In this document: positions 11,260 through 22,612 of the stretch, one piece after another
How positions within the stretch are numbered: position 1 is the first letter of the stretch
Layout: each line of letters opens with the position of its first letter
Assembly: GCA_030674185.1 (NCBI GenBank)
Contig: CM060306.1
Span: forward strand, 43,016,983 to 43,080,982
Length of the DNA stretch: 64,000 bases
DNA from: Monoplex corrugatus
Taxonomy: Eukaryota; Mollusca; Gastropoda; Littorinimorpha; Ranellidae
Reading direction: 5' to 3'
The notes under the pieces: model-generated
The model's database searches: none
Told to the model about the DNA's origin: nothing
The model's input: only the letters and a program-made list of their open reading frames with translations
Program-made: the position numbers and the translations under genes

Positions 11260-12260
11260 TGTTATGACATTAAACTGATAGATAAATCAACAGTCCTACA
11301 CTAGAACTAAAACTTAAGACAGAACTGAAACTTAAGCCAGAACTAAACTGAACTTAAGCCAGAACTGAACGATAAGCCAATCAGTAAATCAATACGTCAA
11401 CAAAGACTGCGCTTCGCAGGACACTGCTGGCGGAGCAAAGAACTGGTGGGGGATGTTCTACTATGGAGACCCAGCCATGGCAAAGACCAGGACGTCCAAA
11501 GACCTCCATCGACCAACTGATAGATGATACGAGCTGTCAGTATGATGAACTACCTACTGCAATGTCTTGACAGAAGGATGGAAGAAACGTGTCATGGATA
11601 GCCGAGCAAGCTCGATATGATGATGATGAAACTGAGCTTAATCCAGAACTAAACTGAGCTTAATCCAGAACTAAACTGAGCTTAATCCAGAACTAAACTG
11701 AGCTTAATCCAGAACAAAACTGAGCTAACCCAGAACTAAACTAAAACTTAAGCCAGAACTAAATTAAACTTAAGCCAGAACTAAACTAAACTTAAGCCAG
11801 AATTAAACTTGAACTAGTCAAACGTAAACCAGATGTAAACTTAAACTAAACTTAAACCAGAACTAAATTCAAAACATAAACTTGAAGCTACAAATGAACT
11901 TAAGGGTATGAACTTAAAAGCCAAACCTAAACGTGTAATAATCTTGAACACAAACAGAACTCAAACTGAACTTGAAACTCGAACCTGAACTTGAAACTCG
12001 AACCTGAACTTGAAACTCGAACCTGAACTTGAAACTCGAAACTGAACTTGAAACTCGAACCTGAACTTGAAACTCGAACCTAAACTTGAAACTCGAACCT
12101 AAACTTGAAACTCAAAACTAAACTCAAAACTCAAAAACTAAACTTAAACCGAAACAAAACTTAAGCCGAACCTAACCCAAACTGAAACTAAACTCCAGTA
12201 TAAACTATCCTTAAACTGAGCTAAACATTAAAACAGAATCTAAACATTAACAAAAAAGTC
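11260..12260. repeat. Degenerate minisatellite (19-22 bp units), interrupted by a LINE tail
   Basis: Blocks of a ~22 bp unit (gagcttaatccagaactaaact) and its variants at 11300-11400 and 11630-11880 grade into a 19 bp unit (gaacttgaaactcgaacct) repeated about eight times at 11960-12115. The units share AACTTAA/GAACTTGAAACT cores, so the array seems to have changed unit along its length. Confidence 0.85.
11397..11632 (+). mobile_element. LINE 3'-end fragment, family distinct from the main RTE
   Basis: In broken frames it gives QRLRFAGHC, KELVGDVLLWRPSHG and later GWKKRVM…RASS, followed by a TGATGATGATGA tail. This is the usual C-terminal end of another common invertebrate LINE group. It sits inside the minisatellite and carries no usable ORF. 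Confidence 0.65.
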
Positions 12261-12889
12261 TAAAGATTCTTAACAATAGAACGAAATCTGCACATTATAA
12301 ACATAAAACGAAACCTAAAGATTTTAAACAATACGAAAACATTGAAGCGAAATTTTAAAACTACACAAAACTGAAGCAACAATAAACCTGTAATCAATAA
12401 AACCAAACGTAATCTGAAAACATAAAAAAAAACTTAAACTAATGCGAACATTCAACAAATGCCTTAAAACAAATACCCAAACCAATTGAAAAGTAAAACT
12501 GAACCACACTTAAAAAATGCCCGGTGTAGAAATCGCGCGTAGGAAGAAACATCAAATTGAAATCCAAATCCAAACTCTAACTTAAACTAAATGAAAACGA
12601 AACAAAAAAAACTACAAAAATAATGAAAGCAAAAAGCCTCAAACAAAATAATTCAAAACATAACGTAAAATAAGGAAAACCCTAGGAAATAAGAAAAAAG
12701 AAGAAACGGAACACAACGTAAACCTTTTATGCCTTACCGCTTACGTAATATTTTTAAATGGATAATATTAAACAAGGACAGTTTTCATATAGAAACAATA
12801 ACATGGAACCCAACTGATATTGTGGTTATCATGCCATTCCATAAAAAATGTCTACATTTTAGTTCAGAGTACTTGGACATTTTGGCTTA
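12261..12889. other. A-rich, low-complexity sequence
   Basis: Strongly A-rich with recurring 'aaacttaaac'-like words; probably the decayed continuation of the minisatellite to its left. No coding potential is seen. Confidence 0.5.
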
Positions 12890-14310
12890 GATTCTTCTGG
12901 AAGTTCAGTTCTACATTTTTCTGTCCGTTTCTGCCTTGTTCCTTTTATTCTATTTCTTCGTTTTCTGGCTTGCTGGTCCATTCACTTAGGTGTTCGGTAG
13001 GGTCTTGGCGTGCTTTTTCTTGGGATTAGTGGTTGGCGTGTTTTGTTGTCCTTAGTTATGCATAAATTTGTATTCAGGGTTTTTTGAAAAATCCTGTGCG
13101 ATAAATAAGACGGAGTGGCCTGCGCCAGGGGTAAATCTTTAGATCATCAGGTGCCTTGCCGCATGGCGTTGGCAATTATGGACTTCCATCTCTCTTGTTG
13201 CCTCAAGCATCTCTTCCACCCTCCATGTCTTCAGCCACTGCAAGTCCGTCCAGTATCTTCTCCCTGGGTCTACACGGTGCTCTACTTCCCTCCAGCTTTC
13301 CCGTTGTAACTGGGTGTTCCAATTCCCATTTCCTCATGAAATGGCCTATGAATGTTGGCTGCATTTTCCTAATCTTATGAATTTTACTTGTCTGTCTCAA
13401 GACTGTCTCGTTTGTTTTCTTTGCTGTCCATGGAACTCAACATTCTTCTTAGAAACCATATCTCGGCTGCCTCAATCTTGTTCTGGCTTTGCTTGTTGAT
13501 TGTCCACACCTCGCAACCGTACAACAGTATTGGTCCAGAACCCTCTTCCTGATGATTGATAGGCATTTGTTGGTAAGAATGCGTTCCATCTTGTTTTGGC
13601 TTTGCCGATTCTGCTGGCTATTTCTGATGTGCATCTGTCTGAAATGATCGTTCCCAGGTATTTAAACTTAACCTGTCAAGGTTGTGCCGTTTGCTGTTTT
13701 TTTGCATGAGGGTATTTCTTTTTTTTTTACTGATCACCATGACTTCAGTCTTCGTGCTGTTTAGTTCCAACCCTTTACCTTTGGTTTCTATTTCTAGTAT
13801 ATTCACAAGGTTTTGTAGGCCCCTTTCACTTTCTGCAATTTGCACGGTGTCATCTGCGTATCGAATGTTTATAATTTTTCCTCCAACCTTTAATCCAGGG
13901 TCTTCCTCTAGGTTTCTCATGTTTTTGCTGTAAAGTGAAAACAGATCTGGTGACAAAACACAACCCTGTCTGACTCTTGGTGTTTTGGAAAGAGCTTATA
14001 TCTATTTTTATTCTCATTGCAGCTGTTTGTTCCAAATACATATCTGATTATTCGTAGATCTGTTCCATCAATATTGAGTCTTTCTAGTTAATTGTTCATG
14101 TCTTACCCGATCGAAAGCTTTGGTATAATCAAAGCATAAATATAAATCCTTGTTCACCTCGATTGACCTGATAGTTCTTAGGGTGTATATGGCATTAATA
14201 GTTCCTTTCCCTTCCACAAATCGACGCTGTTCATCTGCTATTTCTTTTTGATTCTATTCCTTGCCCTGGTATGTCTCAACGCAGTCGGCTGGGCTTTTTA
14301 AACTGAGCTG
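12890..14310 (+). mobile_element. Repeat A copy split by a minus-strand RTE
   Basis: The left part (about 12890-13142) ends after 'aaatctttagat'. The right part (about 14255-14310) resumes at 'ccctggtatgtc' and 'gcagtcggctgggc'. The ~90 bp of repeat A normally between these points are missing, so the insertion was accompanied by a target deletion. Confidence 0.65.
13143..14254 (-). mobile_element. RTE LINE fragment, 5' truncated, ~1.1 kb
   Basis: Read on the minus strand it begins within the RT domain (the region before YTKAFDR) and continues through the QGCVLSPDLFSLYS-like block, RYADDTVQIAE and ILLYGCEVWT to the GCACCTGATGAT end at 13143. Several single-base shifts and stops break the frame. 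It shares the subfamily signatures of the copy at 56720-59785. Confidence 0.88.
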
Positions 14311-16284
14311 TAACTGCTTTGTTTTGAAAGTATTACATTCTCTGAGGTGGATGGTCGGTGCTTCTAATGGTCTTAGTTTCGTTTTCTCGTGCTATTTTAC
14401 ATCAGATTATCTTCAGTTTTTATATGTAGATTATGTCCCTTTTTCTTTCGTCGATTCGTCAGATGGACCATCCTTACTATTATCCCGTTGGCATATGAGG
14501 CAGCGGCAGTTTCTTCACATCTGTTCTGGACCAGCTACACAGTGCGTGTTTAAGGGCCTTAAGGTAGGGTCTGTTGGTCACCAGGTGTTCTTTCCTACTG
14601 GTGTTCAGAAAAAGGCAATTTGGGTGATACTCTATTAGTCGGCTGGGCTGTAAGTAATATGAAACGGTATAAGAACCAAATCTGGTTGGTAGCCTGCGCT
14701 CTTGGAATGATGTGCCCAGTCCATCTTTCTTTTTATGATGGTGACCATGTTTTCCTGATAGTTGTAATGCGGAGTTTTTTTTCCTAGTCATTTTCATTCG
14801 TTTTTGTTAGATTAGTAAGTCGCTCCAGTATTCAGAACAGTAAAATGAGTCTTTTCTTTTGTTTTTCTTTCCGTTCATCCCTTCTATTCATCTGTTTCTT
14901 TACTGAAGTCTTGTCCTTCCAGCCCACTCAGCCCCTCCCTTAAATCCTCCCGACCCCTCCCAAAAGACAAGTCACCAGAAAGACGACGAAAACGCCACAG
15001 CAAACAAAAAGATCGGCAGACCAAGCATCTCCCTGTCTCCAAAGACTGAAGCAGTACAGGACGCAAAACATTTGGGTAAAAACAAACTGGGACTTGCGGA
15101 ATATCTGAAGCTGGATCCCCACTCCCCAGTCCATCCTCCGTCTTGACCCACCTCGCCATCACTTGATCCTGTCTGCGCCTAACTTGCCGCTCCCCCCGCC
15201 CCCCTTCCTTTTCACATCCAGCCCCACTGATCTTGTACAGTCCCATCCCGTGTTCATCATCCTGTCCAGTCTAAAACCCACTGCCCCATCTCGGTTTCTA
15301 CCAGCAGTGTTGCCTGACTCTGTATGCAGACTTGGACACGACGCTACAACTAACACCCCCCCCCCTCCCCCACCAAAAAATAAGAAAACTCCAAGATTAT
15401 TGTAGTCCTGAACTGAACCAATCTGAACGACCATCGAGGACGTCGATGTTTCGTTATCGAGGCAAGGACAAGAGTATGGATCTTAGTCTACAAGTATCGG
15501 GACATTTCGGCCTTCTAGAACTACAAGAACTACGGTTCGGAGCAAAAGTCATGGTGGAACACTTTTGAAGGGAGAACATCTTCAGGTAACTAGAACTACA
15601 CCAAGGACCACAATGAGATCCGTCATCAAGAATCATCACCAGGGACCACGTCTGGTTCGTCGTCGAGGACGATATGACATCAGGACGACGTCACATAAAG
15701 GACGCCGTCACGTCATGTCAGTTGCATGTTGTCTTCGAGACACCTGAATTTTGAGACGGGTAAGTGGTTCAGATGATTACACTGAAGCTGTAGGCTTGCC
15801 CAGATAAGTTTGTAAAACGTGACATACCAGCAGGTGTTGAAAAGGCAAATACCGTAGGAGTTGTTAAAATGTAAATATGTATGTATTGTGTGAAATGATA
15901 TTGCAGGTGTAAATGGTAACGAGTGTAGTGTTCGGTTTAATGGCAGACCTGCTAGTACCGAAATCATTTGGTATCATCGAATATGCCCCTTAAATTAAAA
16001 ACGCGTATTAAAGGATAGTATCATTGGGTCCCATTGGATGTTTACAGATGGTCCTATCTTCTCTACACCTATACCATTTATATTAAAAAAAAAAAAGCAC
16101 AAATATACAAGGCACTACAACCGAGGGAGGGGTGAAACGGATTAACTGTCACAATGATGAACGGAGATGAACCGTAACACGGTGACAAAGGGAACATTGT
16201 AATAAAACTGATTTCTATGTGCTAGTTGGTTAGGCGTTTCCCAGTTACATACGTAAAGCAAGTACACGTCAGCCTTAACAACGG
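14311..16284. other. No gene supported; C-rich stretch at 15160-15420
   Basis: Contains a short 'cggctgggctgtaagtaatatgaa' piece at about 14640 (the same 3' end as in the 21973-26090 array) and a C-rich segment at 15160-15420. At 15420-15740 short words built on 'aggac', 'gacg' and 'ccaggac' recur irregularly. The ORFs are short and show no recognisable domain. Confidence 0.45.
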
Positions 16285-16760
16285 CCCTGTGGAGATACCA
16301 GGGGCTCTTTCAGTATATTAAATCCCCACCTTCTGGAAATTATGTGCTGGAAATTTTCATTTTTTTGTCGCTCTTGTTCCTTTTTCATTTCTTTAATTTC
16401 TGCCTTTGGTCCAGTCACCTGTATGTGTTAAGTCTTACGTACTTTCTGTAAGGATTGATAATTGTGTACATAATATAAGGTGGGTTTTTGACTGTAGGGA
16501 AATGCGATACGCAAAAGCAATTTAAGTAATGTAGGGCCGTTTTTATGTTTAAGTGCCATCGGTAATGTTCAATGTGTGTTAAGGTATGTTTTCCATATCC
16601 CCTGTGCGATAAATTGGAATGGTCGATTTCAGGGGCATAATCCTTAGATTGTGTGCGTGAATGCATTATGTGTACTTTAACCCCCTTGTTGAAGTATGTT
16701 TTGAAATGGGTTATAGCCTTGATATGGCTCTACGCAGTCGGCTGGGCTCTAAAGAAAAAA
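16285..16760 (+). mobile_element. Repeat A, near full-length
   Basis: Opens with the hairpin (ctgtggagatacc … aatccccacc) and ends 'gcagtcggctgggctctaaag' with an A-rich tail. It is about 475 bp, co-linear with the copies at 3372-3857 and 46422-46935. Confidence 0.8.
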
Positions 16761-17344
16761 TAACGGTAAAAGATTGAAAATCCCAACAGTAGGGTAAAAA
16801 AGAACATATATTCTATAGTCATAGATTCAAATTCTAATTCCAAGTTCTCAAGATGTCTTCGTGCTCGGAATGAATTTCACATGCACTAACGTGACAGGTG
16901 CCATGTGATGAAGATCCAAAATGATCACGGCACAAGTCTTAAGCCTCACACAAACCCATGAGCTGGCCAGGTCCTGAGGGTAGAGACTTTAACTTTCCCC
17001 TTTTTTTAGGATCAAAGAAAAGAAAGAAGAATGAACAAACGAGGGAAGGGCATATCAACTCTAACGTTATGATCAAAACAGATGAACACAGTGCTTTATA
17101 AAAGATGAAACAGGCAGACACATGAAAAGCAAATATGTTCATCCTTAAATATAATGTTAAAGATCCTGTAAACTATGTCGGCCATTGTGGCTTATTATAT
17201 AATAATGCTTATGCAAACGTAAAATCATTAAGCATTCACACCTCGAAAACTGTTAGTCTTAATGATTGGGTTTAAAATTAGCTGTGCACGTAAAGGGCCC
17301 CTGAATTATTAAAGTGCTAATGAAAGGTGCAGCCCACAAACTAT
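16761..17344. other. No gene; possible SINE-type fragment near 17155-17330
   Basis: The piece 'gttaaagatcctgtaaact' at about 17157 resembles 'gttgaagatcctgtaaact' at 55256, which lies within a SINE-like repeat. The rest is AT-rich and unassigned. Confidence 0.45.
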
Positions 17345-18370
17345 TTGTATATGTACTGCAGGGAAATGGCGACTCTGGGGAAATGGCGGCTACGGCGACT
17401 CTGGGTGAACGACGACTACGACTCTAGGTAAACGGCGACTATGTCGACTCCAGGAAAATGGCGACTACCACGACTCCAGGTTAAGGTGACTATGACTCAG
17501 GTTAACGGCGACTACGACTCCAGGAAAATGGTGGATTGAGGAAAATGGAGACTCCAGGAAAATGGCGACTAGACGACTCCAGGTAAATGGCGACTAGACG
17601 ACTCCACGAAAATAGCGACTATGACGCCAGGAAAATGGCGGATTGAGGAAAATGGAGACTCCAGGAAAATGGCGACTAGACGACTCCACGAAAATGGCGA
17701 CTACGACGACGCCAGGAAAATGGCAACTATGACGACGCCAGGAAAATGGCGGCTCCAGAAAAATGGCTGCAGTGACTCCAGGAAAATGACGACTCCAGGA
17801 AAATGGCAACTACGGCTTCAGGAAAATGGCGACTCCAGGAAGATGGCAACTACGGCGGCTCCAGGAAAATGGAGCTCCAGGGAAATGGGACAGACTCCAG
17901 GGAAATGGCGACTATGATGACTCCAGGGAAATGGCGACTATGATGACTCCAGGGAAATGGCGACTATGATGACTCCAGGGAAATGGCGACTGCGACGACT
18001 CCAGGGAAATGGCAGACTATGACGACTCCAGGGAAATGGCAGACTATGACGACTTCAGGAAATGGAAATATGACGACTCAGGTGAATGAAATGACTCGTA
18101 ATGGAGACGACTCCAGGTGAATGGAAGACTGCGACGACTCGGGAAAACGATGACAACTCGGGGCGATGGCAACTATGGCGACAACAGGAAACGGCAACTA
18201 CAGCGCAATCGGGGAAATGTTGATTACAGCGACTCCAGGGAAATGTTGATTACAGTGACTCCAGGGAAATGTGTGATCACAGCAACTCCAGGGAAATGTG
18301 CACCGAGTGACTTAAGAAAACGGCGACTCCAAGGAATCCAGCAAACGGCAACTCCGGGGAAAGGCACATG
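17345..18370. repeat. ~1 kb minisatellite, units of about 24-27 bp
   Basis: About forty imperfect units built on 'ctccaggaaaatggcgacta' with GACGA spacers. Unit length and spacer vary, and the last third changes to 'ccagggaaatg' variants. Short open frames across it (17621-17917, 18117-18572) follow the repeat period, switch frame between variants and resemble no known domain, so I do not call a gene. Confidence 0.92.
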
Positions 18371-18579
18371 CATAGGTAGATCTAGTTCCCTAGAATTGAT
18401 TATAAGAGTTTGGATCACAAGAACAGGAATTCGTGGTACTGGAACCAGGATGACAAAACCAGAATGTTTGTGGGCCAGAACTCGTGCCTGCCTGATTCGT
18501 GTGTATGTTTGGCTGTTGTGTTGTGTTGTTGTTGTGTGTGTGTGTTATGTTGTGATTAATGTTGACGGTTGACGGAGCG

Positions 18580-18770
18580 TTGGACAAGTATACATCCCAT
18601 GGCCCAGTGTGTGTGTGTGTGTGTACTTCAGTGTTTGCACGTATTAATTGGACATTTTATTATTACAAGAGTAAAGGTTGACAGCACTGAGCAAGTTTTG
18701 CATCCCAGGGCTGTTATGTTTTCTTTTTATATACTTTAGTGTTTGCACGTATTACCTGGACATATCCCCT
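18580..18770. repeat. ~100 bp tandem duplication
   Basis: Two copies of a block containing 'cagtgtttgcacgtatta' (first, at ~18631) and 'tagtgtttgcacgtatta' (second, at ~18735), each followed by 'ggaca'. The blocks start near 18570 and 18675. The first carries a (TG)n run that the second lacks. Confidence 0.65.
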
Positions 18771-18825
18771 GTTGGGTTGCCGGGGGCTCTGCGCAGTCGG
18801 TTGGGCTTTAAACAATAAAAGTAAG
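18766..18825 (+). mobile_element. Repeat A remnant, middle deleted
   Basis: The opening piece 'gttgggttgccgggggctct' is joined directly to the closing 'gcgcagtcggttgggcttt' and an AAACAATAAAA tail. About 430 bp of the usual element are missing. Confidence 0.7.
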
Positions 18826-19645
18826 ATAGCAAAAATCGGCACTAATGGAATTATTAGTGGTGGTGATAATACCAAAACCAGATACGCAGATGACACCGTG
18901 CTAATTGCAGAAAGTGAAAGGGACCTACAAAACCTTGTGAATATACTTGAAATAGAAAGCAAAGGTAAGGGGTTGGAACTAAACAGCAGGAAGACTGAAG
19001 TCATGGTGATCTGTAAAAACAAATCCCCTCATGCAAAATAACAGCAAACGGCACAACCTTGAGACAGGTTGATGAGTTTAAATACCTGGGAACGATCATT
19101 TCACCAGACGGCAGATGCACATCGGAAATAGCTAGCAGAATCGGCCAAGCCAAAACATTTAAGATAGAAAGCATTCTTACCAACAAATGCCTATCAATTA
19201 ACATCAGGAAGAGTTCTGGAATGTTATATAGAACCAATACTGTTGTGCGGTTGCGATGCGTGGACAGTCAACAAGCAAAGGCCGAACAAGATTGAGGCAG
19301 CCGAGATGTGGTTTCTGAGAAGAATGTTGAGAGTTCTATGGACAGCAAAGAAAAAGTCTTGATGAAGGCAGACACAAGTAGAGGGTCACTCATAAGGAAG
19401 ATTAGGAAAAGACGGGCAACATTTACAGGCCATTTTATGAGGAAGGGGGATTTGGAGCACTTGGTCAGAACAGGAAAGCTGGAGGAAAAGAGCAAGAGGT
19501 AGACCCAGGGAGAAAATGCTGGACGGACTTTCAGAGTGGCTGGGGACGAGGAGGGTGGGGGAGATGCTGGGGGCAACGAGAGATGAGATGGCTGGAGGTC
19601 CATGGTAGCCAACGCCATGCGGCAGGGCACCTGATGATGATGATG
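18826..19645 (+). mobile_element. 5'-truncated RTE LINE fragment
   Basis: RYADDTVLIAESERDLQNL is in frame from about 18880, followed by KTEVMVICK, YLGTIISPDGRC and a frameshifted remainder to the CACCTGATGATGATGA tail near 19645. The 5' boundary is uncertain between 18826 and 18880. Confidence 0.88.
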
Positions 19646-19967
19646 AATATGCTGATCGCCAGCAAGTTTTGAAAAACAGTATGTATGACCTTCCCATTAT
19701 CATATAAATTTTCTCAGTGCCGTTCTGATAACGTCAGGTGAATGGCGTTTATGGTTCCGACAACTGTGCCCGAACAAATGTCGCGCCGAATCTAACGTGG
19801 AAAAAGTAATAACCACTACTAACCTTAACCCCGTTCTAACCTTAACACATTGTGTTAAAGGGGCTGATGTTTGGTCATGACACAATTGTTGGAACAGTGA
19901 AAAAAATTTTGCAAAACTTCTCGCCTGTTTAAAAACACCGCGAATGCCGTATATTATACTTTAATCA
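19646..19967. other. No feature recognised
   Basis: Mixed-composition sequence with no coding or repeat signal that I can identify. Confidence 0.45.
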
Positions 19968-20371
19968 TCATCGGGTGCCTTGCAGCATGGCGTTGGCGAT
20001 TATGGACTTCCATCTCTCTTGTTGCCTCAAGCATCTCTTCCACCCTCCCTGTCTTCAGCCACACTGCAAGTCCGTCTAGTATCTTCTCCCCGGGTCTACC
20101 CGGTGCTCTCCTTCCTCCCAGCTTTCCCGTTCTGACCAGGTGTTCCAATTCCCTTTTCCCTATAAAATGGCCTATGGATGTTGCCTGCCTTTTCGTAATC
20201 TTCAGTATGAATGATCTACTTGTCTGCCTCCATCAAGACTGTCGTTTGTTTTCTTTGCTGTCCATGGAACTCTCAACATCCTTCTTAGAAACCAAATCTT
20301 GGCTGCCTCAACCTTGTTCTGGCTTTGCTCGACTGTCCACACCTCGCAACCGTACAACAGTATTGGTTCTA
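19968..20371 (-). mobile_element. RTE LINE fragment, cut off by a Tc1 insertion
   Basis: The minus-strand end of the element (CACCCGATGATG at its 3' end) is readable to the ILLYGCEVWTV region, where the Tc1 copy begins after 'ttggttcta'. No RTE sequence continues on the far side of the Tc1 element. Confidence 0.85.
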
Positions 20372-21972
20372 TACTACACGTCATTATTGAAGGGCCAGGA
20401 ACGTTTTTGAGTCAATTTTTGAAAGGAGAAATAACCTATTTTCTCTTACTCTTTTCTCCAATTCGTTGCCGTAACTGAATGGATAAGAGCTCAGACAACA
20501 TTGCAGTTTCCTTTTGGCACGTGTTTGGGGATTTGCCGATTTGCAATGGGCGGCCCAAGGAAGACAATTTCCACACGAAATTGTCGAATCTTCAGCAGGG
20601 TCTCTCTGACGACGCAGGCAAGGTAGCGACAAAATTCGCTTTGCACGTGCAAGGCAAGCCCTTTTTGAACACTACTCCAGCCAAAGTTGCCCGCAGACGA
20701 GGATAAAAAGGACCCGTTCTTGGTTCGTTTTAACCATGCTTGCAAGATGACGGATGAGCAGCGGGGGAGAGCCCTCGCTCTGCTTGATGAAGGCCTAGCG
20801 CAGCGGGAAGTTGCTAGACGACTTGAAGTGTCGCATTCCACAATCCAGAGACTGCTGGAGCGCTTCAATGAGACTGGAGCAGTCCAGGAAAGGCGTCACA
20901 CGGGTCGACCCAGAGTAACAAGACAGCAAGACCGCTACCTTGCCCTCTCCGTCCTGAGGGAAAGGGCATCCACTGCGGTGACCTTGAGGGGTCAGCTGAG
21001 GGACGCAACAGGTGCTAACATCAGCTGCAGCACGGTGAGAAGACGGCTACATGAGGCAAACTTGAGGTCACGGAGACCGGCCGTCCGACCCGTGCTGTCA
21101 CCAGTCAACAGAGTGCGCCGCATGACCTGGGCCAGGGAGCACGTGACCTGGACAAGGCAACAGTGGGCCCGGGTCTTGTTTTCGGATGAGTCCAGGTTCA
21201 CCCTGACCTTTAACGATGGCCGGGCTTGGGTGTGGCGACGTCAAGGGAAGAGGTTCGCCGACGCCACTGTCCAAGAGCATAACCGGTACGGCGGCGGGTC
21301 GGTGATGGTGTGGGGTGGCATGAGCCGTGGTACCCGGACCCCCCTGCTCCCCATTGACGGCATCCTGAACGGGGTCCGGTACCGGGACGAGGTTCTGGCG
21401 GCCGTGGCACTGCCTGCGCTTGTGGACCTTGGTCAAGGCGCCATCTTCCAGGACAATGCACCTGCGCATCGAGCACGCCTTGTGACCGACTTCCTGGAGC
21501 AGCATGAAGTCGTCCGTATGGCCTGGCCAGCGTGCTCACCTGACCTGAACCCAATTGAACACCTGGGATGTGCTCGGGAGGCGCATCAGGGACAACCACC
21601 CCCCACCGGGCACCCTGGCCAGGCTGGTCGACATCCTGCAGATCGAGTGGGCGGCCATCCTTCAGGACACACTCCGTACCCTTGTGGGGTCGATGCATCG
21701 GCGCTGTGAAGCATGCATCCAGGCTCGGGGCGGACACACGCGATATTGAAAACAGATTGGCCAAATCTGACACTTTCTGTTTTTTGAAAGGGGGGGATGT
21801 TCCTTTAAATGCATGTGCTGTTCACTAATGGGTCATTGTGCTAATTTCTTTTTCCAAAACAGGTGTGGAAATGATGAAATAAAACATAGAATCAATTCTA
21901 AACATTGTCAATTATTTCAACTTAAAATTAGAGAGGAAGGAAGAAGTGGCCCTTAAATTATGATTAGGAGTA
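20372..21972 (+). mobile_element. Tc1-type DNA transposon, copy 2
   Basis: About 1.60 kb with the same ends as copy 1 and roughly 99% identity by eye. The left flank is RTE sequence; the right flank is the start of a tandem unit (aattgaaacttgaaa). The mismatch in flanks suggests recombination or a deletion after insertion. Confidence 0.9.
20747..21749 (+). pseudogene. Tc1-type transposase, frameshifted near the C-terminus (copy 2)
   Basis: Reads intact from MTDEQRGRALALLDEG through both helix-turn-helix regions, the first catalytic Asp (FSDESRF), the second (FQDNAPAHRA) and the Glu motif up to NPIEHL. Two bases are then missing relative to copy 1 (cacctggg against cacctctggg, about 21563). 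The last ~50 residues, including the Trp of HLW, shift frame, and the shifted frame stops at 21709. The original end is visible in another frame as GGHTRY with a stop at 21747-21749. An upstream in-frame extension to 20687 lacks an ATG, so ATG 20747 is preferred. The catalytic core is complete, but the C-terminus is scrambled and the product is probably inactive. Confidence 0.92.
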
Positions 21973-22434
21973 TAAATTGAAACTTGAAAGTATGTTTTTT
22001 GTTTTTATTTTTGGTCTGTTTAATTAAACGTGAGTTAATTTGTAGTGTGCTGTTGGCCATGATGTTCTGGATGTCGGCTGAGCTATAAGCAATATGAAAT
22101 CTCTTTACTGCATCATCCTGCCTTTTGCATTCTAAGGAAAACATTTTACCTTCTGTTGCGGAGTGTGTTTCGTTGTGTGTGTGATTGTGTGTGTGTGTTT
22201 TTTATTTATGTGTGCAACGTGCACATGTGTGATCGCGTGTGTGTGATTGGTGTTTTGTGTGTGTTGTGTTGCGCACGCACGCGTGTGTAGCGCACGCACG
22301 CATGTGTGGTGCACGCACGCATGTGTGGTGCATGCGTGTGTGGGTGCAAGACGATGTGCGAGATGTTTGGGGGGAATGGGGCGGTTGTTAGTGGAAGGAT
22401 TGGTATTGGTTTTTTCTGCTTTTTCAATTCATTT

Positions 22435-22612
22435 TTAACCCTTTGACTCCCGCACACTATCCACCAATTGCAAAAACGTATCCCTTTGACTCCCTCACCG
22501 TATCCATCTTCCTGCAGGAAGCTGGAGGTGGGTGAGGGAATTATGGTTAAGTTTTTGCTTTGCTAGCATGGTTAACAATGCAGGATTCTGGTGGTGGTAG
22601 TCAACGGGCTAA
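22435..22612. mobile_element. Family B MITE, copy 2
   Basis: TTAACCCTTTGACTCCCGCA at the left and a worn inverse (GTCAACGGGCTAA) at the right. The inner palindrome is centred at CTTCCTGCAGGAAG (about 22517). It lies in array D. Confidence 0.8.

Noticed and set aside
14480..14797. 105-residue minus-strand frame
   Set aside because: It has no domain, signal sequence or splice context, and it borders SINE-like 3' ends on the other strand.
17621..18572. Open frames with PGKW repeats, considered as a repeat-protein gene
   Set aside because: The frame follows minisatellite units, changes with unit variants, and has no flanking exon signals.
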